Source: Myxococcus stipitatus (GTDB taxonomy: Bacteria; Myxococcota; Myxococcia; Myxococcales; Myxococcaceae). From it: a stretch of 64,000 nt of DNA. A program made the translations under genes and the position numbers. A model generated the notes under the pieces. That model was not told where the DNA came from, did not search any database, and worked only from the letters and a program-made list of their open reading frames with translations. Positions 50,302 to 58,658 of the stretch are shown piece by piece (positions within the stretch are counted from its first letter, which is position 1; every line of letters begins with the position of its first letter). Location of the stretch: assembly GCF_038561935.1 (NCBI RefSeq), contig NZ_CP102770.1:3472001-3536000 (forward strand). The letters are read 5' to 3'.

Positions 50302-51447
50302 TCAGCAGGGCGTCCGTCGCTTCCAGGCGCGTGTGAGCAGGGCCGCGATGAGGAGTGCCCCCACGAGGCCCAGTGCCATCAGCGCGAGCAGCCACAGGAA
50401 GACGCGGTCCACCAGTCCCGAGGCGCGCTGGAAGGCGTGGTCCATCAGGGTGAAGCCGATGCGCTCGCCCTGCTGGAGCCCTTCCACGCGTTCCGTGTGA
50501 AGCGCGGAGAGCACCGCCTGGCGCTCGCCTCGCACGTCCACCATCAGCGCCTGCCGCTCCTCATCGATGAATCGCTGGAGTGCCTCACGCTCCGTGGTCA
50601 GCGCGCCCAGCACCGCGCTCCGCTCCCGCGCCACCAGCACGGACGTCCCCGCCGCCAGCGCTCCTAGCTGCTCCAGCACCTCCACGGTGCGCTCGAGGTC
50701 TCTCAGGACTTCCCGCGCGGGGAGCGCTCGCAAGGCTTCCTGTGCCAAGGACTCCGCCTGCCACCGGGCCTGTCGTGGCAGCGAGCCCGCGTAGAGGTCC
50801 ACGCGTGAGGTCAGGTCCCGCACCTCGTCCTCGAGCACCGCCGCGGTGCCTCGCACATTGACGTTGGAGAGCGCGGCGACATCCGCGAGCAGCGACACCG
50901 TGGACACCCGCGTGACGAGCGGCCCCACGAGGGGATTCCGCGCGGCCCACTCGTGGACTCGCGCGCGGACACCCGACACATCCTCCTGGCCGGACACATC
51001 CCTCCAGAGCGCCTCTATCTCGCCCTCCTGCTGGTGCACCATGCGCGTGGCTTCGTCCGTCGCGTCGCGGGACGCACCGGCGCGCTCGGCGAACTGGGGA
51101 AGCGCGAGCTCGAGCTGCGCGAGCAGCGCCCACGCATCCACCAACGCCGCCACGGGGTCGGGCTGGAGCAGGGCGCCTTGCATCGCGGGGACCGCGTTGA
51201 TCTTGAACGTGGTCATCGCCTCGCGCACCGAGGCCGAGCCCGAGCGCGAGGCGATGTCATCCGCGGAGACCTCCAAGAGCCCCGAGAACCTGCGGGCCAT
51301 GTCCCGCACGCGGGAGCGCAGCGCATCCACGGACAGGTCCGAGCGCCCCACGCGTCGCGCCAGCTCCGAGCGCGGCGTCGCGACGGAGCACCCGCCCAGG
51401 ACGGCAAGAAGCAGCGCGCAACCCACGCATGGGCGGAGGCGGGACAT
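50302..51447 (-). CDS. Lipoprotein-signal protein with C-terminal membrane helix
   Basis: 381 residues. The N-terminus has a lipoprotein signal with lipobox LGGC (MSRLRPCVGCALLLAVLGGC). The body is helical and coiled-coil-like (LVDAWALLAQLELALPQFAE; LQRFIDEERQALMVDVRGER), and a clear membrane helix sits near the end (VFLWLLALMALGLVGALLIA). An anchored N-terminus plus a terminal membrane helix is an unusual topology, seen in a few envelope-spanning proteins. No known domain. Confidence 0.75.
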   Translation of the reverse strand: MSRLRPCVGCALLLAVLGGCSVATPRSELARRVGRSDLSVDALRSRVRDMARRFSGLLEVSADDIASRSGSASVREAMTTFKINAVPAMQGALLQPDPVAALVDAWALLAQLELALPQFAERAGASRDATDEATRMVHQQEGEIEALWRDVSGQEDVSGVRARVHEWAARNPLVGPLVTRVSTVSLLADVAALSNVNVRGTAAVLEDEVRDLTSRVDLYAGSLPRQARWQAESLAQEALRALPAREVLRDLERTVEVLEQLGALAAGTSVLVARERSAVLGALTTEREALQRFIDEERQALMVDVRGERQAVLSALHTERVEGLQQGERIGFTLMDHAFQRASGLVDRVFLWLLALMALGLVGALLIAALLTRAWKRRTPC

Positions 51448-51561
51448 GGAGCCCGCTCAAGCTGCGCATGCCCTCCCGCCGTGGCGCGCCGTTCTCGAGG
51501 ACAGGCCCACGTCCGGCGCACGACGCTCCCATTCGCCGAGGCGCCGGACGTGCGCGCTGCC

Positions 51562-52149
51562 CTATTTCTTCCCGGCCTTGGGCGGGAAGCGCTCCAGGAT
51601 CTTGTCTACCGCCTGGGTGACCTTCTTCTGCTGCTTCTCCGCCGACGCGTTCCCATTCACCTCGGACTGCGCCTTGCCGCGCCAGACGAGCTGCTTGGAC
51701 TTCCCGTCCACGACGTCGAGCAGGATGGTGCCCTCCTCGTACTCGCGGACATACGTCTCCGGCGCCGCGGCGACGACGGGACCACCCCAGAAGGGGTCCC
51801 ACGCCGGGCTGTAGGGATAGCCGTAGTAGTTGTTGACCGTGTCGGCCTCCAGCTTGTCCTGGACGGAGCCGTGCCAGCCCACGAGGAAGTCCGGGTTCTC
51901 GCTGGCGTCCACCTTCTTGTAGCCACGCGCCTGCAGCACGGCGTCAGCCGCCTGCATCACCTGGTTGCCCATGATGGAGTTGTAGACCCGCTTGTCGCCG
52001 CCATCGGGCTGGGCCGCCCAGGCGTAGGACTTGTAGGCGTCAATCTCCTGCACGGCCGACGGGTCGTAGTTGGAGCTGACGTTGATGCTCGCGCAGGCCA
52101 TGAAGAGCCCCGCAAACAGCAAGGGCGCGAGCCTCGGATGCAGACGCAT
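51562..52149 (-). CDS. DUF4136 family lipoprotein
   Basis: 195 residues; ATG 52149 has a GGAGG element 8 bases upstream and starts a lipoprotein signal, HPRLAPLLFAGLFMAC (lipobox LFMAC). The mature protein has the DUF4136 sequence INVSSNYDPSAVQEIDAYKS and Y-A-W, then GYKKVDASENPDFLVGWHGS and the C-terminal FPPKAGKK. DUF4136 proteins are conserved outer-membrane lipoproteins of unknown function. The neighbour upstream on the same strand is the Spy-like gene, 129 bases away. Confidence 0.88.
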   Translation of the reverse strand: MRLHPRLAPLLFAGLFMACASINVSSNYDPSAVQEIDAYKSYAWAAQPDGGDKRVYNSIMGNQVMQAADAVLQARGYKKVDASENPDFLVGWHGSVQDKLEADTVNNYYGYPYSPAWDPFWGGPVVAAAPETYVREYEEGTILLDVVDGKSKQLVWRGKAQSEVNGNASAEKQQKKVTQAVDKILERFPPKAGKK

Positions 52150-52278
52150 GGGGATGCCTCCTGGTGCCGGCGCGACACGCGCCGTCGGCTCCTTGACGGT
52201 AGGCATGCCCTTCTCGGCGTCCCCGGTGAGGACGCCCGTCCGCCCCGGACTCCCGTCCCATGGCCCCGAAGGGCGGGC

Positions 52279-52818
52279 TCAGTCGTCGCCGCGCAGGCCC
52301 TTGAAGGACTCGCCCTTCATCAGGCCCATGTGCTTGCCGCCCCCGCGCGCCAGGGCGAGCGCCAGCTTCGCCCGCTTCTCCGGAGGAAGGCCTCGGGCCA
52401 GCGCCTGGTACATCTCCCGGTCCAGCGCGGCGATGCGCTCGCGGGCCTCGAAGGCGCGCAGCGCGGCGGTGTCCACCTGCGCCAGCGCCGTGCTGTCGCC
52501 GCGCGCGGCCTGATGGAGCGTGCGCGCCGCTTCCCGCACCTGCTCGCGCAGCGGACGGCGCTTCTCGTCGAACTGGCGCAGCGTCTCCTCCATCTTCAGC
52601 GCCTGCGCGTTGTCCAGCTCCAGCGCGTCCGACAGCGTCAGCACCTGCCGCAGCCGCATGCGCTGCTCCGCCCGCTCCATCCGCTGCTCCGAGCGCTCCT
52701 GTCGCTCGCTCTCACGCGCCTGCTCCGAGCCCTCCCGGGCGCCGGGCCTCGCCATCGCCAGGCACGGCGCGAGGACCACGGCCAGCACCACCCACGACTT
52801 GCGCGTCATCGTCTTCAC
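52279..52818 (-). CDS. Spy/CpxP-like periplasmic helical protein
   Basis: 179 residues with a Sec signal peptide (RKSWVVLAVVLAPCLAMARP). The mature part is all helical and strongly charged, with LTLSDALELDNAQALKMEET and AALDREMYQALARGLPPEKR, the layout of Spy/CpxP/ZraP-type periplasmic chaperone or metal-stress proteins, although the LTxxQ repeats are not clear. Its ATG overlaps the anti-sigma gene stop (52815-52818, ATGA), so it is the third gene of the sigma operon and a candidate output or sensor of that system. Confidence 0.8.
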   Translation of the reverse strand: MKTMTRKSWVVLAVVLAPCLAMARPGAREGSEQARESERQERSEQRMERAEQRMRLRQVLTLSDALELDNAQALKMEETLRQFDEKRRPLREQVREAARTLHQAARGDSTALAQVDTAALRAFEARERIAALDREMYQALARGLPPEKRAKLALALARGGGKHMGLMKGESFKGLRGDD

Positions 52819-53345
52819 AGCGTCTCTCCCAGCAGGTCGTCCTCGTTCGACGCATCGAGGTCCTCGAGCGTCTCCTCATCTTCCATCGCGGCGCCGGGCT
52901 CCAGGGGCTCCAGCCCCGCCCACGCCTCGAAGTCCGCGAGCGTCTGCGCCTCCACCTGATGGGCCTCGGTCGCGGCCTCCGTGGGCTCGGTGGCTCCCCG
53001 CGCGCCGCCACCGGGGCGCACCAGGCCCGGGACCAGGACGGCCATCGCCACCGCGGCGGCGGCGGCCAGCGACACCCCCACCGCGCGCCGCCAGGGCGCC
53101 GGGCGCGCATGCTCGCGCTTCCAGGCCTCCAGCGTGCGCTGGGGCAGGGCGTCCTGGGCGTGCTTCTCGGCCACCGTCGGCTCGGGGAGGGCGAGCAGCG
53201 ACAGCATCTCCACGGACGCGGCGAAGGCCTCGCGGCACCCCGCGCACGACTCCAGGTGCTGGACCAGTTGGACCGTCTCCGCCGCGTCCAGCGCTCCCGC
53301 GGCATGCAGGTCCAGTCGTGTCTCCTGCTCCGGGCATGCAGCCAT
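52815..53345 (-). CDS. Zinc-finger (zf-HC2) anti-sigma factor
   Basis: 176 residues, probably the membrane anti-sigma factor for the upstream ECF sigma gene. It begins with the zinc-binding anti-sigma domain: H30-x3-C34-x2-C37 in QLVQHLESCAGCREAF. A single membrane helix follows (AAAAAVAMAVLVPGLVR, 94-110), then an acidic periplasmic tail (EDEETLEDLDASNEDDLLGE). Its ATG 53345 shares one base with the sigma stop codon (TGATG), a classic sign of coupled sigma/anti-sigma expression. It also overlaps the Spy-like gene by four bases. Confidence 0.92.
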   Translation of the reverse strand: MAACPEQETRLDLHAAGALDAAETVQLVQHLESCAGCREAFAASVEMLSLLALPEPTVAEKHAQDALPQRTLEAWKREHARPAPWRRAVGVSLAAAAAVAMAVLVPGLVRPGGGARGATEPTEAATEAHQVEAQTLADFEAWAGLEPLEPGAAMEDEETLEDLDASNEDDLLGETL

Positions 53346-53980
53346 CACTGCTTCTCCTCCGGCTCGGCCACCCGCGCCTTCAGACGCTTCACGGCCAGGT
53401 GGAACTGCACCTTCGCGTTGTTCTCCGTGATGCCGAGCGTCTCGGCAATGTCCTTGAACGCCAGCCCTCCGTCCACGCGCAGCGTCAGGACCTCTCGCTG
53501 GCGCCGAGGCAGGAGCAGCACCTCCTCGCGCACCCGCCGTGCCTGCTCGGAGCGCTCCAGCCCCTCCTGGGCGGACTCGGCGGGGGCCTCCGGCGCCACA
53601 TCGTCCGGCGCCTCCACCAGCACGGGCCTCCACCGGCGGGTGTTGCGAGCGTGGTTCTTCGCCAGGTTGAGGGCGATGCGCACCAGCCACGCCCGGAACG
53701 GGGTGGGGCCCCGGGGAATCCAACGCGCGAAGACGCGGCGAGAGGCCTCCAGCGCCCGCAGGAAGGCGGCCTGCGTCAGGTCCGCGGCGTCCTCGGGCCG
53801 CGTCGCGTAGCGGCGCACCAGCGAGAAGACGAGCGCCCGGTGCCGCGTCACGAGCACCTCGAAGGCCGTCTCCTCGCCCTCCAGGAACGCGCGGCAGAGG
53901 GCCTCGTCCGGCGCCCGCTCCAGGGCCAACCGGCGCGCCGGCATCGCCACCACCCGTCGGCCTGTGTCCCCGAGGCTCAC
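53345..53980 (-). CDS. ECF-type RNA polymerase sigma factor
   Basis: 211 residues. Sigma region 2 reads LVTRHRALVFSLVRRYATRP and DLTQAAFLRALEASRR (-10 recognition), and region 4 is LLPRRQREVLTLRVDGGLAF with the helix-turn-helix FKDIAETLGITENNAKVQFH. There is no anti-sigma or signal sequence within it. The next genes encode a zinc-finger anti-sigma factor and a Spy-like periplasmic protein, so this looks like a cell-envelope stress regulon under its own control. The start is ATG 53980; an inner ATG 12 codons in is possible. Confidence 0.95.
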   Translation of the reverse strand: MSLGDTGRRVVAMPARRLALERAPDEALCRAFLEGEETAFEVLVTRHRALVFSLVRRYATRPEDAADLTQAAFLRALEASRRVFARWIPRGPTPFRAWLVRIALNLAKNHARNTRRWRPVLVEAPDDVAPEAPAESAQEGLERSEQARRVREEVLLLPRRQREVLTLRVDGGLAFKDIAETLGITENNAKVQFHLAVKRLKARVAEPEEKQ

Positions 53981-54153
53981 GGCGCCTTCAACCCCCGGCC
54001 TGTCCCCAGGTTATTTTCGGCGCGTCTTTTTCCGGCGCCCCCGCGGACCCAGGCACAACAGCCCGTTGGCGGACACTCGCTTGCTGGGGCCGGTTGCTCC
54101 ATGTGTTGGCCGACTGTCACAATGGGGCTGTTGGTGCAACCCACGGACTTCTC

Positions 54154-54732
54154 ATGGTGCTGGAAGGCTCGGGCTCTCGCATCAAGGGGGGCGTGCTCAT
54201 CTCCCGGCTGAACCTGCTGCGCCAGCAGGGCGGGCAGGTTCGCGTGGACCAGGTCCTGGGGCGGCTGCCTCCCTCGGACCAGGCCCTGCTGCGCAAGTCG
54301 CTCCTCCCCGTGGCGTGGTACCCGCTGGAGCTCAACCTGCGACTGGACTCCGCCATCGCGGAGGTGCTGTCCCCCGACGACGAGGGCCGGGCCTTCATCG
54401 AGATGGGGCGGGCGTCCGCGGAGGAGTCGCTGCGGGGTCCCCAGCACGGCTTCCTGCGGGCGGGTGATCCGCACTTCCTGCTGAGCCAGGCGGCGCGCAT
54501 CTACCGGTTCTATTACGCGGTGGGCTCGCGCACGTACGACAAGACCGGGCCCCGGTCCGCCATCCTGCGCACCTTCAGCGCGGAGAACGTCACGCAGGCG
54601 GACTGCCTCACCATCGTCGGCTGGCATGAGCGCGCCATCGAGCTGTCGGGGGGCCTGTCACCGCGCATCACCCACCCCATGTGCCGGGCCCAGGGCGCGC
54701 CGCACTGCGAATACCACTGCTGCTGGGATTGA
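54154..54732 (+). CDS. Uncharacterised soluble protein with Cys-containing C-terminus
   Basis: 192 residues from ATG 54154 (MVLEGSGSRIKGGVLISRLN); 20 earlier codons are open but poor. A middle region reads FIEMGRASAEESLRGPQHGF and YYAVGSRTYDKTGPRSAILR, and the end is HPMCRAQGAPHCEYHCCWD. The Cys/His spacing in the end (C-x6-C type) recalls the end of the V4R (4-vinyl reductase) domain, and DUF2378-like proteins also have similar middles; neither match is firm. No signal peptide. It is divergent from the sigma operon. Confidence 0.6.
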   Translation: MVLEGSGSRIKGGVLISRLNLLRQQGGQVRVDQVLGRLPPSDQALLRKSLLPVAWYPLELNLRLDSAIAEVLSPDDEGRAFIEMGRASAEESLRGPQHGFLRAGDPHFLLSQAARIYRFYYAVGSRTYDKTGPRSAILRTFSAENVTQADCLTIVGWHERAIELSGGLSPRITHPMCRAQGAPHCEYHCCWD

Positions 54733-54747
54733 CCTCCGCGTCCGCCC

Positions 54748-55224
54748 TCACGCGGCCGAGTCGAGGGCGGCCGGGAGCGGGTGCTTCTCCAGGTAGCTCA
54801 GCACGTCGTCCAGGTGGCGGTACACGCGCATCTCGTGGCGGATGATGTCCTCGACGCGGCCCTCCGGGTCGATGATGAACGTGACGCGCCGGTCCACGCG
54901 CAGCACGGGCCAGAGCACGTCGTAGGCGCGGCTGATGACGCGGTCCGGGTCTCCCAGGAGGGAGAAGTGGATGTCCTCCTTCGCCGCGAACTCGCACTGG
55001 GTCTTCTGCGTGTCCACGGAGACACCCACCAGCTCCGCGCCCAGCTCCTGCAGGCGCAGGTGGTTGTCCCGGAAGGCGCGGTTCTCGATGGTGCAGCCGA
55101 GCGTGAAGGCCTTGGGGAAGAAGAAGAGGACCACCCGGCGGCCCTTGAGCGCGGACAGGCTCAGCGGCACGCCATGACAGTCGATGGCGGAAAAGTCTGG
55201 CGCGAGGTCTCCGATGGCGAGCAT
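54748..55224 (-). CDS. Peroxiredoxin (BCP/AhpC-TSA type)
   Basis: 158-residue thiol peroxidase. ATG 55224 has a GGGAGG element and begins MLAIGDLAPDFSAIDCHGVP, the usual opening. The peroxidatic Cys is in FPKAFTLGCTIENRAF (T-x-x-C pattern). The second, resolving Cys of bacterioferritin comigratory proteins is missing at the usual place (ENRAF instead of ACSFRD), so a 1-Cys mechanism is likely. The partner strand LLGDPDRVISRAYDV and FIIDPEGRVEDIIRH match the thioredoxin fold. It converges with the 54154 gene. Confidence 0.92.
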   Translation of the reverse strand: MLAIGDLAPDFSAIDCHGVPLSLSALKGRRVVLFFFPKAFTLGCTIENRAFRDNHLRLQELGAELVGVSVDTQKTQCEFAAKEDIHFSLLGDPDRVISRAYDVLWPVLRVDRRVTFIIDPEGRVEDIIRHEMRVYRHLDDVLSYLEKHPLPAALDSAA

Positions 55225-55673
55225 TCCAGCACCTCCCTCCTGAGTGGCCGCGACGGGCCACCGATACCACGTTGACGGACAGGCTCCCGGCGCCATTTCC
55301 CGGGAGCGTCACCCTCGTTCGCCCCACGACTCCGGCCCTGTGTCCTGGTGGAACACCGGAGAGGGGCGCGTCCTGCATCGCATGGTTCAAATCACCTGGG
55401 TGTTAAGTTCTCTTAAGGCTTGTCCGGGGGCCCGCGGGGCCCGCGCCGTCCGCCCGGAACCAACGGCTGACGTCGGGTCCCCGGACGCGGGGCAAGCCCA
55501 CCTCCCGGGTGGGAAAATTCGTGACAGCCCTTGAAGACACGCTAGGGTCAACCCGGGAGGTTGCCCTTGTACAGCCCCGTTCCCTGGGTGGTCACCGAGC
55601 CTGATGCGCAGCGCATGCCCCTGTGCGGGGGAGGGCGAGGGCACGCCGTGTCGCGGGAGGTGGCGTCGCCGTG
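55225..55673. other. Intergenic region upstream of the second kinase operon
   Basis: 449 bases between the peroxiredoxin start and the kinase start, so both promoters should be here. A short A+T-rich patch near 55403-55417 includes TTAAG-TTCT-CTTAA, a 5-bp dyad. The part near 55500-55560 contains GGGAAAATTCGTGACAG. No clear -35/-10 pair was assigned and no gene is supported. Confidence 0.4.
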
Positions 55674-57680
55674 ATGCCCGCGCCGTTCCATCCGGACCAG
55701 CTTGCCCCCGGAAGCATGGTGGGGCCGTGGCGCGTGGTGGCCTCGTTGGGGGCGGGAGGCTTCGGCCGCGTCTTCAAGGTGGAGCGGGGAGGGCGCTTCT
55801 TCACGATGAAGATGGCGCTGCGCCCCGCGGGCCCCCAGGCCTCCGAGGAGGAGGACGTCAACGGGCGGCTGTCGCACGAGGTCGCCGCGCTGCTGGCGTG
55901 TGCCCCGCACCCCAACCTGCCCCGGGTCCAGGCGGTGGACCGGTGGCCGGACCCGCCCGAGGGCTACCTCTACTTCGTCACCGACTACATCGACGGGGAG
56001 ACCTTCCACGAGTGGCGCTGGCGGGTGAAGCCGTCGGCGGCGCACCTCCTGTCGGTGTTCACGGAGGTGGTGCGCGCGGTGTCGGACCTGCACCGGCGCG
56101 GGCTGCACCACCGCGACGTGAAGGGCGACAACCTGCTCATCCGCCGCGACGACGAGCGGCCCTTCCTCATCGACCTGGGCACCGTGCGGATGCCCGGGGC
56201 CACGACGCTGACGGTGGGCGTGGCGCCGGCCTCGCCGCACCTCCTGCCGCCCGAGTGCGTGGCCTTCCTTCGCGAGGGCCAGTGGGAGCAGGGCGCGCGG
56301 TTCGACGCGGGCATCCCCGGAGACCTCTACGCGCTGGGCGCGCTCCTGTACGAGTCGCTCACGGATGGCTACGCCTTCGACCCCCGGCTCCCGTATGACC
56401 GGCTGCTGCCGGCCATCGAGACGGTGACGCCGCGAGCGCCCCAGGCCGTCAACCCCAAGGTCCCTCCCGCGCTGGGAGACATCGCGCTGCGGCTGCTCGC
56501 GAAGCGCCCCGAGGAGCGCTACGCCGGCACCGAGGCGCTGCTCCAGGCGCTGTGGGAGGTGGCCAAGGAGAAGCGGCAGCCGGCCTGGAAGGTGTCGCTG
56601 GACAGGCCGCCGGACCCCGAAGCGCCGCGCGACGTGGACGCGGACACGCCCCGGCTGCGCATCGTCCCCGAGCTCGTCCGCTCCATCGACCCCGTGCCCT
56701 CCGCGGACGAGGTGTCCGAGCCCTCCGCGCCACCGCCTGGGAGCCTCGAGGTGGCCGCTGTCGAGCCCTCCGGCGAAGCCGCGCTGGCGCCTGTGACGGA
56801 GGTCTCCTTTTCGCCTTCGCCGGAGCCCCGGGCGGCGCCGGTGCGAAGGCACCGAGGTCGGGTGCTGGGCTTCGCGGCGACCGCTCTCTTCATTGTCGGT
56901 GCCGTGGCGCTGGGCCTCGCTCGCCGCGAGCAGCCCCCACACCCCATGCAGGAGGTTGGTACCCCCTCGCCTCTTGCCGAGAAAGGAAGTCCCGTCGTGA
57001 CGAGCCGTTCCTCCCCCCCCGCGAACACCCCCCTCTCCGTTTCGAAACCCACGCCCCCTCCGTCCATGGCGTCCCCGCCCGAGCGAGTGGTCGCACTCAC
57101 GGAGGCTGACCCGAAGCCCGTGGCGGAGCTCCCGCCGAAGAAGCGGGGAGGGCAAGGGGGGCTGGGCAAGGTCGCGGCCGTGGCGTGCCTGGCCGGGGCC
57201 TGCGCGGGTGGCTCATCGAACCTGCGGACGGAACCGCCCGGGCGGGAGTGTCCTCCAGGGGCCCTCAAGGCGATGGAGAAGCTGGGCTTCCCCACCCCGT
57301 ACACCCTCTCCGATTCAGCCTTCTACGTGGCCGAGGATGGCGATTTCGAGCCGAGGCCGGTGCCCCCCGAGGGGCCCTTCACCGTCCATCTTCCCATCCG
57401 GGGGCTCAAGCCCTTCAACTTCGACTCCTCTGTCCCCTCGATTCCCCAGCACACGAAGTTCCACGGCCAGATCTTCCCGGGGAAGACCCGGATCTACGCC
57501 TGGTTCACCGAGATGGAGTTCCCCGACGGGTCGCGCTACCCGATCTGCGTCGACCTCACCTGGCAGACCAAGGCTCAGTTGGGGCAGCCGTACGACCCAT
57601 CAAGCACTCCCGAACGGAAGATGATGCGGCCCATAGTGGCCCTCTCCACGACCGATTACCTCGGGATAGGAAGAAGGTAG
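55674..57680 (+). CDS. Membrane Ser/Thr protein kinase with C-terminal extracytoplasmic domain (second copy)
   Basis: 668-residue kinase, same plan as the kinase at 14484-16316. Kinase domain about 18-300: LGAGGFGRVFKV loop (25-36), ATP Lys in FFTMKMAL (K46), HRDVKGDN (146-153), DLG in place of DFG (167-169). Linker rich in Pro; membrane helix 395-414 (GRVLGFAATALFIVGAVALG); second hydrophobic patch AAVACLAGAC (501-510) with lipobox-like LAGAC; C-terminal domain to 630 ending in EMEFPDGSRYPICVDLTW, similar to the EANLPDGRTVPVCIVL end of the first kinase. Start ATG 55674 is the first codon before the kinase fold. The DUF2381 gene follows three bases later. Confidence 0.9.
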   Translation: MPAPFHPDQLAPGSMVGPWRVVASLGAGGFGRVFKVERGGRFFTMKMALRPAGPQASEEEDVNGRLSHEVAALLACAPHPNLPRVQAVDRWPDPPEGYLYFVTDYIDGETFHEWRWRVKPSAAHLLSVFTEVVRAVSDLHRRGLHHRDVKGDNLLIRRDDERPFLIDLGTVRMPGATTLTVGVAPASPHLLPPECVAFLREGQWEQGARFDAGIPGDLYALGALLYESLTDGYAFDPRLPYDRLLPAIETVTPRAPQAVNPKVPPALGDIALRLLAKRPEERYAGTEALLQALWEVAKEKRQPAWKVSLDRPPDPEAPRDVDADTPRLRIVPELVRSIDPVPSADEVSEPSAPPPGSLEVAAVEPSGEAALAPVTEVSFSPSPEPRAAPVRRHRGRVLGFAATALFIVGAVALGLARREQPPHPMQEVGTPSPLAEKGSPVVTSRSSPPANTPLSVSKPTPPPSMASPPERVVALTEADPKPVAELPPKKRGGQGGLGKVAAVACLAGACAGGSSNLRTEPPGRECPPGALKAMEKLGFPTPYTLSDSAFYVAEDGDFEPRPVPPEGPFTVHLPIRGLKPFNFDSSVPSIPQHTKFHGQIFPGKTRIYAWFTEMEFPDGSRYPICVDLTWQTKAQLGQPYDPSSTPERKMMRPIVALSTTDYLGIGRR

Positions 57681-57683
57681 TCC

Positions 57684-58622
57684 TTGCCTGCCGCGACCTC
57701 TGTTTGGGTGTTCATCTGGGGAGTGATGCTGTCGCTGGGGGCGAAGGCCTCCGGGCTCGAGCCTTCAGACTCCCTGGCTCCGGTTCGCCGGATCGAGCTC
57801 ATCGCGGACGCTCGTGCGCCACTCCCCGAGGTGCACATCTCACCGGGCCGCTCCACGACGTTCTTCTTCGACGCGCGGGTCCGCCCGGATGAGGTCGTCC
57901 TGGAGGGCCGCGAGCGGTTCGAGCGGCTGGGGCTCGCCGAGGACCACCTGGCGCTCATCCCCTCGAGTCTGTTCCGGGAAGGGGAGCGGCTGCTCCTGGA
58001 GTTGCGCTTCCGCGATGGCGCGGCGCCCGAACGCGCGGCGTTCATGCTGGTGGTGGACGCCGCGCGCGGTGAGCCGCAGGTCGAGGTCTTCCGCTCGGTG
58101 CGCCCGGTGGAGTCCTATCGCCAGGAGGTCCAGGAGCTGAAGGAACGCCTGGCGCGGCTCCAGGCGGAGCTGACGCGTCATCGCTCCGACGGGTCCTCCC
58201 CCCGGCGCATCGAGGCCGCCGTGGCGGAGATGGAGGGCGGCGACGCCATGCGGTTCATCGTGCTCTCCCCCAGCAAGACGGTGGTGCATCCAGACCTCTC
58301 GGTGACACACGTCGCGCACGCCCGGGCCAAGGGCCTGTGGATGGCGCTGCGCCTGGGTCTCCAGGCTCGGAAGGGGAGCGAGACGTGGAACGCGGTGGGG
58401 GCTTCGCTGGCGGACGAAGAGGGGCGTGTCGTCGAGGTGACAGCGCCCTGGCAGTCGACGCCGCTGACGGGCGGAGGGGCCGCGATGCTGGTCATCATGG
58501 TGTCAGGCGCCGTCCCGGCGGACTCGCGGCGGTACGCCCTCAAGCTGTGGGACGCGGCGGGGCGGACGGTCACGGTCGAGGGGCTTATGTTCGAGCTCTT
58601 CAAGGAGCAGGAGAGCCCTTGA
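57684..58622 (+). CDS. DUF2381 family protein, partner of the upstream kinase
   Basis: 312 residues from TTG 57684, three bases after the kinase stop, so translation is probably coupled. The N-terminus is hydrophobic (VWVFIWGVMLSLGAKASG) and may be a signal. The beta-rich first half (VHISPGRSTTFFFDARVRPD, LRFRDGAAPERAAFMLVVDA) matches the first DUF2381 protein in the segment F-x-DGAAP-x-R; a coiled coil follows (EVQELKERLARLQAELTRHR). The C-terminal half is beta-rich (MALRLGLQARKGSETWNAVG). Gene order here is kinase first, while at 14484-17272 DUF2381 comes first. Confidence 0.82.
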   Translation: MPAATSVWVFIWGVMLSLGAKASGLEPSDSLAPVRRIELIADARAPLPEVHISPGRSTTFFFDARVRPDEVVLEGRERFERLGLAEDHLALIPSSLFREGERLLLELRFRDGAAPERAAFMLVVDAARGEPQVEVFRSVRPVESYRQEVQELKERLARLQAELTRHRSDGSSPRRIEAAVAEMEGGDAMRFIVLSPSKTVVHPDLSVTHVAHARAKGLWMALRLGLQARKGSETWNAVGASLADEEGRVVEVTAPWQSTPLTGGGAAMLVIMVSGAVPADSRRYALKLWDAAGRTVTVEGLMFELFKEQESP

Positions 58623-58658
58623 GCCTCACGGCCCTCCGTGTAGGGTGGCGGCCGGACG

